A program made the translations under genes and the position numbers. A stretch of DNA of 64,000 bases, from NCBI GenBank assembly GCA_046726215.1, contig JBKPAA010000022.1, positions 1 to 64,000 on the forward strand, written 5' to 3'. Below are positions 33,988 to 43,099 of this stretch, piece after piece; within the stretch, counting starts at the first letter, position 1, and every line of letters begins with the position of its first letter. The stretch comes from DASQUK01 sp046726215 (GTDB lineage Bacteria; Actinomycetota; Acidimicrobiia; Acidimicrobiales; VFJN01). The notes beneath the pieces are model-generated. The model had not been told where the DNA came from and made no database searches. It worked only from the letters and a program-made list of their open reading frames with translations.

Positions 33988-34716
33988 ATGAGTGTCTTGC
34001 GGGCGCCCGCGATCGGAGTGGCGCGGCTCCGGGTCCGAACCTGGCACGCCGACAACCAGGTTGCCCACATCGCGCTCGCCACTGACGAGTCCGGCCCGCT
34101 CACCACCGAGGTGGTGCGCCGCTGCGTCGCGGACCTCCGGCGTGAGGGCTACCGGGGCGCAATCACAGCCGCGATTGCGCGCGCCGACCAGCCGCCGTTC
34201 CTCGACGCTGGCTTCGTGCCGGGCGAGCGGCTGCATCTCCTCCTGCACTCGCTCGACGAGCTGCCGAGCCCCGTGCTGGGCCGCGCGGCCCAGATTCGTC
34301 GGGCTCGACGGCGCGAGCTGGACGAGCTGCTCGAGGTCGATCGCGCCGCGTTCAGCGGGATCTGGCGGCTGGATCGAGCGGGGATCGAGGAAGCCCTGAA
34401 CGCCACGCCGGCCGTCCACCTGAGGGTCGCGCGCGACTCCGACGGGACGGCGGTCGGCTACGCAATCTGCGGGCGGGCGGGACACAGGGGCTATGTCCAG
34501 CGTCTCGCCGTGCATCCCCGCTCCCAGGGGCAAGGGCTCGGCGACACGCTGCTCCTCGACGGCCTGCGCTGGCTCCGCCGTTGGGGCGCGCGCGACGCGC
34601 TAGTCAACACGCAGGAGGGCAACGACCGATCGTTGCGGCTCTACCAGCGGGTTGGATTCGTGCTGCAGCCAGACGGTCTGACCGTCCTCCGCCTCGATCT
34701 CGGTGGTGTGCCGTGA
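33988..34716 (+). CDS. GNAT-family N-acetyltransferase
   Basis: The 242-residue protein has a typical C-terminal acetyl-CoA-binding motif, RLAVHPRSQGQGLGDTLLLDGLRWL, and the closing NDRSLRLYQRVGF. The N-terminal ~100 residues look like a second, degenerate GNAT half. It occupies the place of the Nudix gene mutT4 in the M. tuberculosis block. Its stop overlaps the next gene's GTG (GTGA), so the two are coupled. A single-domain or tandem GNAT is possible; substrate unknown. Confidence 0.82.
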   Translation: MSVLRAPAIGVARLRVRTWHADNQVAHIALATDESGPLTTEVVRRCVADLRREGYRGAITAAIARADQPPFLDAGFVPGERLHLLLHSLDELPSPVLGRAAQIRRARRRELDELLEVDRAAFSGIWRLDRAGIEEALNATPAVHLRVARDSDGTAVGYAICGRAGHRGYVQRLAVHPRSQGQGLGDTLLLDGLRWLRRWGARDALVNTQEGNDRSLRLYQRVGFVLQPDGLTVLRLDLGGVP

Positions 34717-36794
34717 TCCGGTGGGCGGGTTCCATGCGTCGCTCCGTTGCGGTCGCCGCGCTCGTCATCGTCACCTTCGTCGCCGGCTCCCCCACCGGAA
34801 GCTCCCGGGCGGAGGCCGCCACTCGACAGGCGGCACCCTCCATCGAGCTCGTGGGCCAGACGACCTGGGTGCACGCCGGCGATGAGTTCAAGGTCAACGT
34901 GCGCGTTTCCGGCGCGCCCGCGGGTGCGGCCCTCGAGTTGGTCGTGCACGACCGTCTCGAGTCGCGGAGCGCCTTTCGGGACACGCTCGAAGGCGATCTC
35001 GGGGGCGTGGAGCTGACATTGCCCCCACAGCCGCTCGCCTCGCTGGGCGCCGGACCCGGGCCCGTCACCACCGGGTTCACGGTCGGCGGCGATGGCCACC
35101 GTCTCGAGGGTCGCGGCGTCTACCCCGTGGAGGTGCGGCTGGTCGACGCCGGCGGCACGCCGCTGACAACCCCGCTGGTCACCTACCTCCTGTATCTCTT
35201 CGACCCCGATGGTCCGTCGTACGAGCCCTTGGCGGTTGCCGTGATCGTCGACGTGAGTGGACCGCCGATCCTGCAGGCCGACGGAAGCGTGCGGCCGGCG
35301 TCCACAACGATCCAGCGGGCCCGGGAGCGCGCGGACCTTCTGGCCGAGGCACCGGGGGTGCCGCTGACGCTGGCACCCCAACCCGAGACGCTCGAGGGAT
35401 TGGTCGACAGCGGCGGAGCCGCGGCGGCCGCGGTGGCAGCGCTGGTGGACGCCAGCGGCGACCGGCAGGTGTTGGCGCGGCCCTATACCGACGTCGACCT
35501 GGATGCGCTTCTGGAGAACGGGTTGACGGACGAGGCCGACGAACAGGTCCGGGCCGGCGCAGCCGCAGCCCGCAGCATCTTCGGACGCGACCCGGTGCCT
35601 GGCATCTGGCTGTCGGGCCGCACCCTGGGTGACGACGCCGCGAACCAGGCGGTCGACCTCGGCATGGACCGGGCGGTCGTTCCGCCCAGCGCAGTGGAGG
35701 AGCAGTCGCGTCGCGAGGCCGGTGCCGTGCCCGACGCGCCGGTCACGCTCGACGATGGTGGGCCGCGCGTCATGGTCACGGACCCGGAGCTGACCGCGCA
35801 CCTGAGGGGCGACGACGGGCCCCTCGATGCCCAGCGCTTCCTGGCCGAGTTGACGATCATGTGGTTCGAACGCCCGGCCATCCCGCGGGGGGTCGCCGTA
35901 AGGGTCCCCGGTGACGCCGCCATCGATCCGGCCACCGTCGCCGACGCACTCAACGGGCTGTCCGACGGCCAAGTCGTGCAGGCTGTGCCACTCGATCAGG
36001 TCTTCGACGTGCCGCCCGATCCGAGCGGACCCACGACCGCCTCGCTCGAGCGCCACCGGGTCACCGACGACCTGGCTGAGATCGCCGGACCGCTCCGGCG
36101 GGCGCGCCGCGGGGTCAGCGGCGTCGCCGGCACGGTCGGTTCCGGTGGCGGCGGCTCGCTCACCCGCTCGTTGCTGTTGGCCACCGGGACCGCCACTCCC
36201 GACGACCAGCGGCCCGCCTATGTCGAGCGGGTGACGTCGGCGCTGGGATCGGTGAGCGGCGCCGTGGTTCTACCCGACCAGTTCCGCATCACCCTCACGT
36301 CCCGCACCAGCACCATCCCCGTCAACATCACCAACAACTCCAGCCAGCCGCTCAAGGTGCTGATCGAGTTCGACAGCGGCCAGCTGGAGTTCCTCGACGG
36401 TGCCGTCATCACCCGCGACCTTCCGCCCGGGGCTACGCGGCTGGATGTCCGGGTGCGGGCGCTCACGTCCGGTGCGTTCCCCATGGGCATCACAGTGATG
36501 AGCCCCGACCGCTCGATCGTGTTGGACCGGACCACCTTCGACATCCGCTCGACCGCCGTCACCGGTGTCGGCTTCGTGCTGTCCATCGGGGCCGGACTGT
36601 TCCTCGCGGTGTGGTGGGCCCGCCACTGGCGGAGCTCCCGGCGCTCGCGCCACCTGGTTCCCGCCGGGTCGGCGCCGGCGTCACGCGCCGCCGTGGCCCC
36701 TGCCGGCGCCACACCCGACGATGGCGAACGCCAGGGTGGCCAGGGGGACTACCGGCCGGCACACCTCGCCGGCGGGCGATCACGCCGTAGCTGA
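34713..36794 (+). CDS. DUF6049-family secreted membrane protein
   Basis: The 693-residue protein has an N-terminal signal (~residues 8-36, SMRRSVAVAALVIVTFVAGS), a large extracytoplasmic region and a C-terminal TM helix (TGVGFVLSIGAGLFLAVWWARHW, near 610-632) followed by a basic cytoplasmic tail. Size, topology and position between cca and sigM match the actinobacterial Rv3909/DUF6049 family, of unknown function but tied by synteny to cell-envelope genes. GTG 34713 is coupled to the GNAT stop; ATG 34734 is an alternative start. Confidence 0.78.
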   Translation: MIRWAGSMRRSVAVAALVIVTFVAGSPTGSSRAEAATRQAAPSIELVGQTTWVHAGDEFKVNVRVSGAPAGAALELVVHDRLESRSAFRDTLEGDLGGVELTLPPQPLASLGAGPGPVTTGFTVGGDGHRLEGRGVYPVEVRLVDAGGTPLTTPLVTYLLYLFDPDGPSYEPLAVAVIVDVSGPPILQADGSVRPASTTIQRARERADLLAEAPGVPLTLAPQPETLEGLVDSGGAAAAAVAALVDASGDRQVLARPYTDVDLDALLENGLTDEADEQVRAGAAAARSIFGRDPVPGIWLSGRTLGDDAANQAVDLGMDRAVVPPSAVEEQSRREAGAVPDAPVTLDDGGPRVMVTDPELTAHLRGDDGPLDAQRFLAELTIMWFERPAIPRGVAVRVPGDAAIDPATVADALNGLSDGQVVQAVPLDQVFDVPPDPSGPTTASLERHRVTDDLAEIAGPLRRARRGVSGVAGTVGSGGGGSLTRSLLLATGTATPDDQRPAYVERVTSALGSVSGAVVLPDQFRITLTSRTSTIPVNITNNSSQPLKVLIEFDSGQLEFLDGAVITRDLPPGATRLDVRVRALTSGAFPMGITVMSPDRSIVLDRTTFDIRSTAVTGVGFVLSIGAGLFLAVWWARHWRSSRRSRHLVPAGSAPASRAAVAPAGATPDDGERQGGQGDYRPAHLAGGRSRRS

Positions 36795-36966
36795 CCAGTC
36801 GCTAGGGCGGACGCTGCTCACGCGCATTAGGGTCGCCCGCCATGAGCGAGCGCCCGCGATGCAGCGAGCCCGGGACCCGAGCGGCCCGTCGCCGCCGGCG
36901 ACAAGAGTGGATATCAACGCGTCGGAGCCCGAGCGGCCCGCCCGATGGCAGCAAGAGCGGGAAGTA

Positions 36967-37806
36967 ATGCCGGTTCGTATCGTCACCGACTCGGCCGCCG
37001 ATCTCGAGGCCGCCGATGCGAAGGAGCTAGGGGTCGAGGTCGTGCCCCTTTCGATCCGCTTCGGATCCGTCGAGTACACCGACGGCGTCGATATCTCCGT
37101 CGAGCAGTTCTACGACAAGTTGCGGTCGTCGGACGAGCTGCCAGAGACCGCCGCCCCGTCCCCGGGCGCCTTCGAGGCCGCCTTCCGGCGCCAAGCCGAG
37201 GCCGGTGCCGACGCCATCGTGTGCATCAACCTCTCCTCGGGCCTGTCGGCCACCATGCAGGCCGCGCAGAACGGCGCCAAGGCGCTCGAGGGCGAGATCG
37301 ACGTGCGGGTCGTCGACTCCCGTTCGATCACCTCCGGGCTTGCCGCCCAGGTACGTCGGGCCGCGCAGGCGGCGGTCGACGGGGCGGATGCCGACGCGGT
37401 CGAGTCGTTGGTCCGCGACCTCACCACCCGCACGCACGTCATCGGGGCGCTCGACACCCTCGACAACCTCCGCAAGGGTGGCCGCATCGGCGGCGCCCAG
37501 CATCTCCTCGGTTCCCTCCTGGCAATCAAACCGCTGCTCGACATCTCCACGGGCGAGGTGGCCGAGGCCGGCCGGGCCCGCACACGCCGCAGGGCGCTGC
37601 AGGTGTTGCGCGACAAGGTGTTCGAGCGCCCTGCCGTGGAGGAATTGACCCTCGCGCACGGCATGGCCCCCGACATCGACGAGATGCTCGATCTGCTCAG
37701 CCCCCGCTATCCCGCCGACCAGATCCGGGTGACGACGATCGGAGCCACGATCGGCACGCATGCGGGCCCCCGGGTCATGGGCCTCTCGTGGCTGGATCCC
37801 GCCTGA
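36967..37806 (+). CDS. DegV/FakB-family fatty-acid-binding protein
   Basis: The 279-residue protein begins MPVRIVTDSAADLEAADAKE and carries the family features VVPLSIRFGSVEYTDGVDI, SQPSPGAF-like AAPSPGAFEAAF, NLSSGLSATMQAA and DTLDNLRKGGRIGGAQ. DegV/FakB proteins hold a fatty acid for phosphorylation by FakA; no fakA is visible here. It occupies the position where murJ stands in the M. tuberculosis order, between DUF6049 and the kinase/SigM genes. Confidence 0.92.
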   Translation: MPVRIVTDSAADLEAADAKELGVEVVPLSIRFGSVEYTDGVDISVEQFYDKLRSSDELPETAAPSPGAFEAAFRRQAEAGADAIVCINLSSGLSATMQAAQNGAKALEGEIDVRVVDSRSITSGLAAQVRRAAQAAVDGADADAVESLVRDLTTRTHVIGALDTLDNLRKGGRIGGAQHLLGSLLAIKPLLDISTGEVAEAGRARTRRRALQVLRDKVFERPAVEELTLAHGMAPDIDEMLDLLSPRYPADQIRVTTIGATIGTHAGPRVMGLSWLDPA

Positions 37807-37944
37807 TGGTGGCCTTGGTGTGCGCGCCGCCGGCCTGCGGTCCGGCGTCTGCCTGACACTCCGGCGACGCCCCCCATCCGGAGGCGGCGTGGTTCCAGGG
37901 TCGACGCAATTACGGGGCATCTCGTTGACTACGGTGGACGCACC

Positions 37945-39570
37945 GTGGCACTAACGCCCCCTCCCCCGACCGGCCCGTTGCCCGCCGGCCTGGTAGCCGG
38001 CGCGCTTCTTGGCGGTCGCTACCGGCTGGACGAGCAGCTCGCGTCGGGTGGAATGGCTCAGGTGTGGCTGGGCACGGACGAGGTGCTGCGGCGTGCCATC
38101 GCAGTCAAGATCCTGCACCAACACCTGGCCGACGACGCCACGTTCGTGGCCCGGTTCCGGCACGAGGCCATCGCGGTCGCGCGCTTGTCGCATCCGGCCA
38201 TCGTCAGTGTCTACGACACCTGCAGCGACGACGGCGTCGAGGCCATCGTGATGGAGCTCGTAAGGGGTCGGACGTTGCGGCAGCGGCTCGACGAGGGACC
38301 GGTCGACCCCTGGCTGGCGGCCAACATCGCGGCCCAGGTGTGCGGCGCGCTGGCCGTGGCCCACGCCGCGGGTCTCGTGCACCGCGACATCAAGCCCGCC
38401 AACATCCTGTTGTCCGAGGACGGTCGGGTGAAGGTGGGCGACTTCGGCATTGCCAAGGCGGCCGAGTCGGCCGACCTCACCCAGGAGGGGTCGTTCCTCG
38501 GGACGGCGAAGTACCTGGCACCGGAACAGGTGGAGGCGGGACCGGTCGACGGTCGGACCGACCTCTACGGCCTCGGGGTGGTGCTCTACGAGATGCTGTG
38601 CGGACGGGTCCCGTTCGAGGGCGATTCCTCGTCGTCCACGGCCCTGGCCCGGCTCCACAGCGACCCGCAACGGCCCCGGCTGGTGAAGCCGGGCATTCCC
38701 CGCGAGGTCGAGTCCATCACCATGCGGCTGTTGGCACGTTCGCCGGACGACCGCTATCCGACAGCCAACGAGGCGCGGGCCGCGCTCCTCGCCGCAGGCG
38801 CCGACGACGGCCCCGCGACCGGCGACGACACCGTTGTCGAGCCGGGCGCACCAAGGATCGGATCCAGGTCAGTGGCGACCGCCGGCGCATCCGGCCGGTT
38901 GCCCCCACCGCCGGTGGGGCCGCCCACACCCCTCGGGACGCCGACCGTGGGTCAGGGGGCGCCGGTACGGTTCGCCGAGACCGAGCGGCGCTGGTTGGTC
39001 CCGACGCTGCTGGTCGTTCTCGTGGCGGTGGCGCTAGGGGTCGCGGGCCTGCTCATCCAGGGCTCGGGCACCAACCTCTTCGGCAATCCCGACGACGAAT
39101 CCGACACCACCGAGACGACTCCTCCGGCCGCCGAGTCGGTCCCCATCGCCCGGACGATCGACTTCGATCCCGCCGGCGGCGACGGCGAGCATGCGGAGGA
39201 GGCGGAACGGGGGAACGCATTCGACGGCGACCCCAACACGTCCTGGAGCACCGAGGACTACACCTCTCCGGACTGGGGACGTCTGGGCAAGCCGGGCGTC
39301 GGCCTGATCCTCGAGCTGAACGAATCGACCGAGCTTCACGCGCTCGAGTTCGACACGCCGTCCGTCGGCTGGCGGGCCCAGGTCTACGTGGCCGACAGCA
39401 ATCCCGGCAGTCTCGAGGGCTGGGGCGAGCCGGTGGCCACCTTCGAACAGAGCGACAGCGGCACCAACACCGTGACGTTCGACAAAACCGGCGGCGCGGT
39501 GCTGCTGTGGTTCACCCGTGCCGGGGACAATGGGCAGGTCACCGTCACCGAGGTGCGCCTGCGGCCCTGA
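37945..39570 (+). CDS. membrane Ser/Thr protein kinase with discoidin-like ectodomain
   Basis: Residues ~26-285 are a Hanks-type kinase with Gly-rich loop LASGGMAQVWLG, K55, catalytic HRD with D148 (HRDIKPANIL), DFG with D166 and APEQ, so it looks active. A Pro-rich juxtamembrane linker leads to one TM helix (~353-373). The extracellular part (~400-541) reads RGNAFDGDPNTSWSTEDY ... LGLILEL-like and resembles an F5/8-type C (discoidin) ligand-binding domain. M. tuberculosis Rv3910 ends in a pseudokinase plus a similar ectodomain fused to MurJ; here it is a separate, active kinase. GTG start at 37945. Confidence 0.88.
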   Translation: MALTPPPPTGPLPAGLVAGALLGGRYRLDEQLASGGMAQVWLGTDEVLRRAIAVKILHQHLADDATFVARFRHEAIAVARLSHPAIVSVYDTCSDDGVEAIVMELVRGRTLRQRLDEGPVDPWLAANIAAQVCGALAVAHAAGLVHRDIKPANILLSEDGRVKVGDFGIAKAAESADLTQEGSFLGTAKYLAPEQVEAGPVDGRTDLYGLGVVLYEMLCGRVPFEGDSSSSTALARLHSDPQRPRLVKPGIPREVESITMRLLARSPDDRYPTANEARAALLAAGADDGPATGDDTVVEPGAPRIGSRSVATAGASGRLPPPPVGPPTPLGTPTVGQGAPVRFAETERRWLVPTLLVVLVAVALGVAGLLIQGSGTNLFGNPDDESDTTETTPPAAESVPIARTIDFDPAGGDGEHAEEAERGNAFDGDPNTSWSTEDYTSPDWGRLGKPGVGLILELNESTELHALEFDTPSVGWRAQVYVADSNPGSLEGWGEPVATFEQSDSGTNTVTFDKTGGAVLLWFTRAGDNGQVTVTEVRLRP

Positions 39571-39623
39571 TCTACTGTTCCGGCATCACCCGAGACACCG
39601 CCGACGCCGACGATCGCTCGCTC

Positions 39624-40190
39624 GTGGCGGCCGCTCAGGCCGGCGACCGCGACGCCCTCGAGACCCTGCTGCGCCGCCACCACGAACGGCTGTGGGCGCT
39701 CTGCCGGCGGCTCACCGGCAACCACGCCGACGCCGAGGACGCGCTGCAGGACGCCTTGATCGCCATCGCCCGCGGCATCCGTCGCTACGACGGCCGGGCA
39801 GCGTTCACCACGTGGTCGTACCGGGTGGCCACCAATGCCTGCCTCGACGAGCTGCGGCGACGCCGACGGCGCCCGGTCCCCGAGATGCCAGAGCCCCTGG
39901 GGGTCGGCGCGTCGGCGGATGGTCCCGGCGTGGCTCCGCCGGCGTTGCCCACGGTCGAGGCCGTCGCCGATCGGCTGGACATCGATGCCGCCATTGCGCA
40001 GCTGCCGCAGGACTTCCGTATCGCGGTCGTGCTGCGCGACCTGTGCGACCTCGACTATGCCGACATCGGGCACGTGCTCGGCATCCCGCCGGGCACGGTC
40101 AGGTCGCGCATCGCTCGGGGCAGACGCCAGCTGGTCGACCTGCTCGGGAACCCGACCGCCGCCCCGGACCGTCCAAGCACGAGACCATGA
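39624..40190 (+). CDS. sigM: ECF sigma factor, SigM-like (start uncertain)
   Basis: Region 2 reads LLRRHHERLWALCRRLTGNHADAEDALQDALIAIARGIRRYDGRAAFTTWSYRVATNACLDELRR and region 4 LPQDFRIAVVLRDLCDLDYADIGHVLGIPPGTVRSRIARGRRQL, close to actinobacterial SigM. The place, before an anti-sigma gene and trxB-trxA, is that of sigM. The first canonical start near the homologous region is GTG 39624, but similarity begins about six codons earlier (DDRSL), and only non-standard ATC/CTG codons or a GTG inside the kinase gene precede it. Its stop overlaps the anti-sigma ATG (ATGA). Confidence 0.85.
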   Translation: MAAAQAGDRDALETLLRRHHERLWALCRRLTGNHADAEDALQDALIAIARGIRRYDGRAAFTTWSYRVATNACLDELRRRRRRPVPEMPEPLGVGASADGPGVAPPALPTVEAVADRLDIDAAIAQLPQDFRIAVVLRDLCDLDYADIGHVLGIPPGTVRSRIARGRRQLVDLLGNPTAAPDRPSTRP

Positions 40191-41083
40191 CCACTCCGCG
40201 CGACCCCGACGCCCTGGCATCCGCCCTGCTCGATGGCCTCCTAACGGATGACGAGGCGGCCGCAGCACGGCGCGATCCAGCGGTCGCGTCCCGGTTGGCG
40301 GACCTGGCGGCGGTGCGCGAGGCGGTGCGTAGGCCCCCTGCGGGTCCTGACCCGGCGGCACGCGAGCGCGCCCTGGCGGCGGCGCTCGCCGCCTACGACG
40401 CCCGGGACGACCGGAGCGAGACCGACGGAACGGTCGGGGCGGTGGTCAGTCCCATGAGCCGTGGTCACGCGGCGGCGCGGACTGCGGAGTCACGCGCCGG
40501 GATGCCATGGCGGGGTGGCGGCCCCCGGCGCGGCTGGCTCGCCGCCGCGGCCGTCGCGCTCGTCGTCGTGGGCGTGGGGGTGCTCGTCCGCAACTGGGAC
40601 GGCGGTGGCGGCGACGGCGACACGGCCGCCCAGGAGGTGGCGACCGATGAGCGCTCGAACGCGGGCGGCGGGACGGCTGGCCCTACGCAGGACGCCGGGA
40701 CCGAAACGAGCGGCGACGACCTGGCGGCCGCGGGCCCGGCGGGTGGGATCGTGGACCTGGGAGATGTCGACTCATCCGAGGCGCTGGCCGACCGGGCGCG
40801 ATCGATTCTGACCGAGCAGGCCGCCGGCCCCCAGCGCGAGGCATCCGGCGGTGAGGGCACGGAGCAGGGCGGGGGGAGCGCCGGCTCCCCTCCCGCGAAA
40901 TGCAGGGACGGCGCGGCGGCCCAGGCTCTGACGGCGACGCCCGGCACCGTCGCGCTCAGGGCCCGCGCCACACTGGACGGCAAGGCGGTCGATGTCTGGG
41001 TGCTCAGCGCGCAGGGCCGGGAGCGCGTGATCGCCGTCGACGCGTCCTGCGCCGTGGTCATCGACCAGCCGCTCCCGAACTGA
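40187..41083 (+). CDS. putative membrane anti-sigma factor for SigM (RsmA-like)
   Basis: The 298-residue protein has an N-terminal cytoplasmic part with LASALLDGLLTDDEAAAA, one TM helix (~113-130) and a Gly/Ser/Glu-rich extracytoplasmic region ending in a small domain with two cysteines (~235 and ~289). No zinc-binding HxxxCxxC is present. Coupling by ATGA to the sigma gene and synteny with rsmA of M. tuberculosis support the anti-sigma call; sequence alone would not. Confidence 0.72.
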   Translation: MTTPRDPDALASALLDGLLTDDEAAAARRDPAVASRLADLAAVREAVRRPPAGPDPAARERALAAALAAYDARDDRSETDGTVGAVVSPMSRGHAAARTAESRAGMPWRGGGPRRGWLAAAAVALVVVGVGVLVRNWDGGGGDGDTAAQEVATDERSNAGGGTAGPTQDAGTETSGDDLAAAGPAGGIVDLGDVDSSEALADRARSILTEQAAGPQREASGGEGTEQGGGSAGSPPAKCRDGAAAQALTATPGTVALRARATLDGKAVDVWVLSAQGRERVIAVDASCAVVIDQPLPN

Positions 41084-41155
41084 GCGGACCGTGGTTCGAC
41101 ACCTGACCCGTCGCCCCTGACCGATCGGGCGGGACCCCGCAACTAGGCTGCCGCC

Positions 41156-41533
41156 ATGGCTCAGGTGGGCTCATCCATCCGACGCAACCAAGACGCCGAC
41201 AGCCCCGCCCCACCGCCGGGCGACTGGGCGGCGCAGGCGGCAGACACCATCGAGCGGGCGGTCGTGACCGTCCGAGACCGGACCACGGGTCCGGCGCTCA
41301 CCGCGGCGCGGGCCGTCGTGTACGGGACGTTCGCCGCGCTCGTCGGGATCACGGCCTTGGTGCTGGCAACGATCGCGGCCTTCCGACTCATCGACAACTA
41401 CCTGCCGGATTCGGTGTTCGGTGATGAGCACACGTGGGCGGCGTATCTCATCGTGGGCCTGGTCTTCGTGGTGGCCGGGGCGGTCCTTTGGGTTCGGCGC
41501 CGCGGCCCGGAGCTGGAAGATCTACCCGCCTGA
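41156..41533 (+). CDS. two-TM membrane protein of unknown function
   Basis: The 125-residue protein has a hydrophilic N-terminus, an amphipathic stretch, and two TM helices (about 52-76 and 94-112) with a short basic C-terminus (VRRRGPELEDLPA). The layout resembles holin-like actinobacterial membrane proteins but I cannot assign a family. It stands between the SigM pair and trxB, and may be cotranscribed with trxB (57-bp gap). Confidence 0.62.
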   Translation: MAQVGSSIRRNQDADSPAPPPGDWAAQAADTIERAVVTVRDRTTGPALTAARAVVYGTFAALVGITALVLATIAAFRLIDNYLPDSVFGDEHTWAAYLIVGLVFVVAGAVLWVRRRGPELEDLPA

Positions 41534-41590
41534 CGGCGTTAGCCCTGCCGAGGCTCGCTTCGAGCCGACACCGCGCTTCCACGAGGACAC

Positions 41591-42556
41591 ATGAGCATCC
41601 GCAAGGTCATCGTCATCGGATCCGGCCCCGCCGGCCTGACTGCCGCCATCTATGCCGCCCGCGCCAACCTCGAGCCGTTGGTGCTCGAGGGCGAACCGTC
41701 GTCCACCAGCGACCAGCCGGGCGGGCAACTCATGCTCACGACCGAGGTCGAGAACTATCCCGGGTTTCCGGAGGGGATCATGGGGCCCGAGCTCATGACC
41801 CGCTTCCGGGAGCAGGCGGCGCGGTTCGGCGCCGACATCCGCACCGAGAAGGCATCTCGCGTCGATCTGTCCGGCCGCCCCTTCGGGGTCTGGGTCGGCG
41901 ATCCCGACGCCGATGAGCCCACCTACCAGGCGGAGGCGCTGGTCATCTCGACCGGTGCCCAGGCGCTGATGCTGGGTCTCGACCGCGAGTCCGAGCTGGT
42001 CGGCCACGGCGTCTCCACTTGCGCCACCTGCGACGGCTTCTTCTTCCGCGAACACGACATCGCCGTGGTGGGCGGCGGGGACTCCGCCCTGGAGGAGGCG
42101 ATCTTCCTCACCAAGTTCGCCCGGTCCGTCACGGTCGTCCACCGCCGGGACCAGCTGCGGGCGTCGAAGATCATGCAGGAACGTGCGTTCGCCAACCAGA
42201 AGATCCGCTTCCTGTGGAATCACGTCGTGGACGGGATCGAGGGTGACGCCCGGCTGTCGGGGATCACGGTGCGCAACGTGCTCACCGACGAGCTCACGCG
42301 GCTCGCGGTGTCCGGGCTGTTCGTGGCCATCGGGCACAAGCCCAACACCGACCTGTTCAAGGGCCAGCTCGAGATGGAGGAATCGGGCTACCTGGTGACC
42401 AGGCTGGGCCAGGGCACGACCTCGACCAACGTCGAGGGCGTCTTCGCGTGCGGTGACGTACAGGACCATGTCTATCGCCAGGCCGTGACCGCGGCCGGCA
42501 CGGGCTGCGAGGCCGCCATCGATGCCGAACGATGGCTCGAGGCCCAGGGTTCGTAG
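41591..42556 (+). CDS. trxB: thioredoxin reductase
   Basis: The 321-residue flavoprotein transfers electrons from NADPH to thioredoxin. FAD-binding GSGPAGLTAAIYAARANL is at the N-terminus, redox-active C144-A-T-C147 (CATCDGFFF) in the middle, NADPH-binding VGGGDSALEEAIFLTKFA after it, and the C-terminal FACGDVQDHVYRQAVTAAGTGCEAA. Followed 96 bp later by trxA. Position after sigM/rsmA matches M. tuberculosis. Confidence 0.96.
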   Translation: MSIRKVIVIGSGPAGLTAAIYAARANLEPLVLEGEPSSTSDQPGGQLMLTTEVENYPGFPEGIMGPELMTRFREQAARFGADIRTEKASRVDLSGRPFGVWVGDPDADEPTYQAEALVISTGAQALMLGLDRESELVGHGVSTCATCDGFFFREHDIAVVGGGDSALEEAIFLTKFARSVTVVHRRDQLRASKIMQERAFANQKIRFLWNHVVDGIEGDARLSGITVRNVLTDELTRLAVSGLFVAIGHKPNTDLFKGQLEMEESGYLVTRLGQGTTSTNVEGVFACGDVQDHVYRQAVTAAGTGCEAAIDAERWLEAQGS

Positions 42557-42652
42557 TGGGACGGCGGGGAAGGGAACAACGCCGACCGTTGTGCTGTTCA
42601 CGTCGGTGGTTCTGGGTTTCACGAGCCACATTCGAAGGAGGGACACCCCGAC

Positions 42653-42982
42653 ATGGTTGAAGGCATCACCACCCTCAGCGACGCGACGTTCGACGAGACG
42701 ATCGGCGCGGCGACTGAGGCTGTGGTCGTCGACTTCTGGGCCGAGTGGTGCGGACCTTGCAAGATGATCTCGCCGATCCTCGCCGAGATCGCGAGCGAGC
42801 ATGCCGGCAAGCTCAGCATCGCCAAGCTGAACGTCGACGAAAATCCCGACGTCGCCCGCCGCTTTGACGTCATGAGCATCCCCACGCTCATCGTCTTCAA
42901 GGACGGCGCTCCCCAGAAGCGCCTGGTTGGGGCCAAAGGTAAGGGTCAGCTGCTGGCTGAGCTGGGTGAATTCCTGCCCTGA
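42653..42982 (+). CDS. trxA: thioredoxin
   Basis: The 109-residue protein has the active site WAEWCGPCKM (C33, C36) and the usual fold markers VVVDFWA, LNVDENPDVARRFDVMSIPTLIVFKDG. Reduces protein disulfides in the cytoplasm and is recycled by TrxB from the adjacent gene. GAAGGAGGG precedes the ATG. Convergent with parB, with a terminator between. Confidence 0.96.
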   Translation: MVEGITTLSDATFDETIGAATEAVVVDFWAEWCGPCKMISPILAEIASEHAGKLSIAKLNVDENPDVARRFDVMSIPTLIVFKDGAPQKRLVGAKGKGQLLAELGEFLP

Positions 42983-42999
42983 ACCTACACAAGAGACGT

Positions 43000-43030
43000 A
43001 ATCCACAACCTGTGTGCAAGCTTGTGGATT
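43000..43030. promoter_or_regulatory. inverted pair of DnaA-box-like sequences
   Basis: AATCCACAA (43000-43008) and TTGTGGATT (43022-43030) are exact inverted copies 13 bp apart, just after trxA. Each fits a relaxed DnaA box. They could also serve as a weak terminator stem, as a stronger hairpin follows. Confidence 0.45.
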
Positions 43031-43037
43031 GTTTCGA

Positions 43038-43084
43038 CCCCAGCTTGAGGACCTCCAATCCTCAGGTTGGGGTTGAGTGTTTTT
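43038..43084 (+). terminator. terminator between trxA and parB
   Basis: A 14-bp inverted repeat (43038-43051 with 43059-43072, two mismatches, 7-nt loop) is followed by TTTTT at 43080-43084 on the trxA strand. It separates the convergent trxA and parB. Confidence 0.75.
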
Positions 43085-43099
43085 CGGGCACTTTGGGTG

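Noticed and set aside
34581..34712. Upstream extension of the DUF6049 frame into the GNAT gene
   Set aside because: The sequence there is the shadow of GNAT coding. The GTGA overlap at 34713 gives a natural coupled start with a signal peptide.
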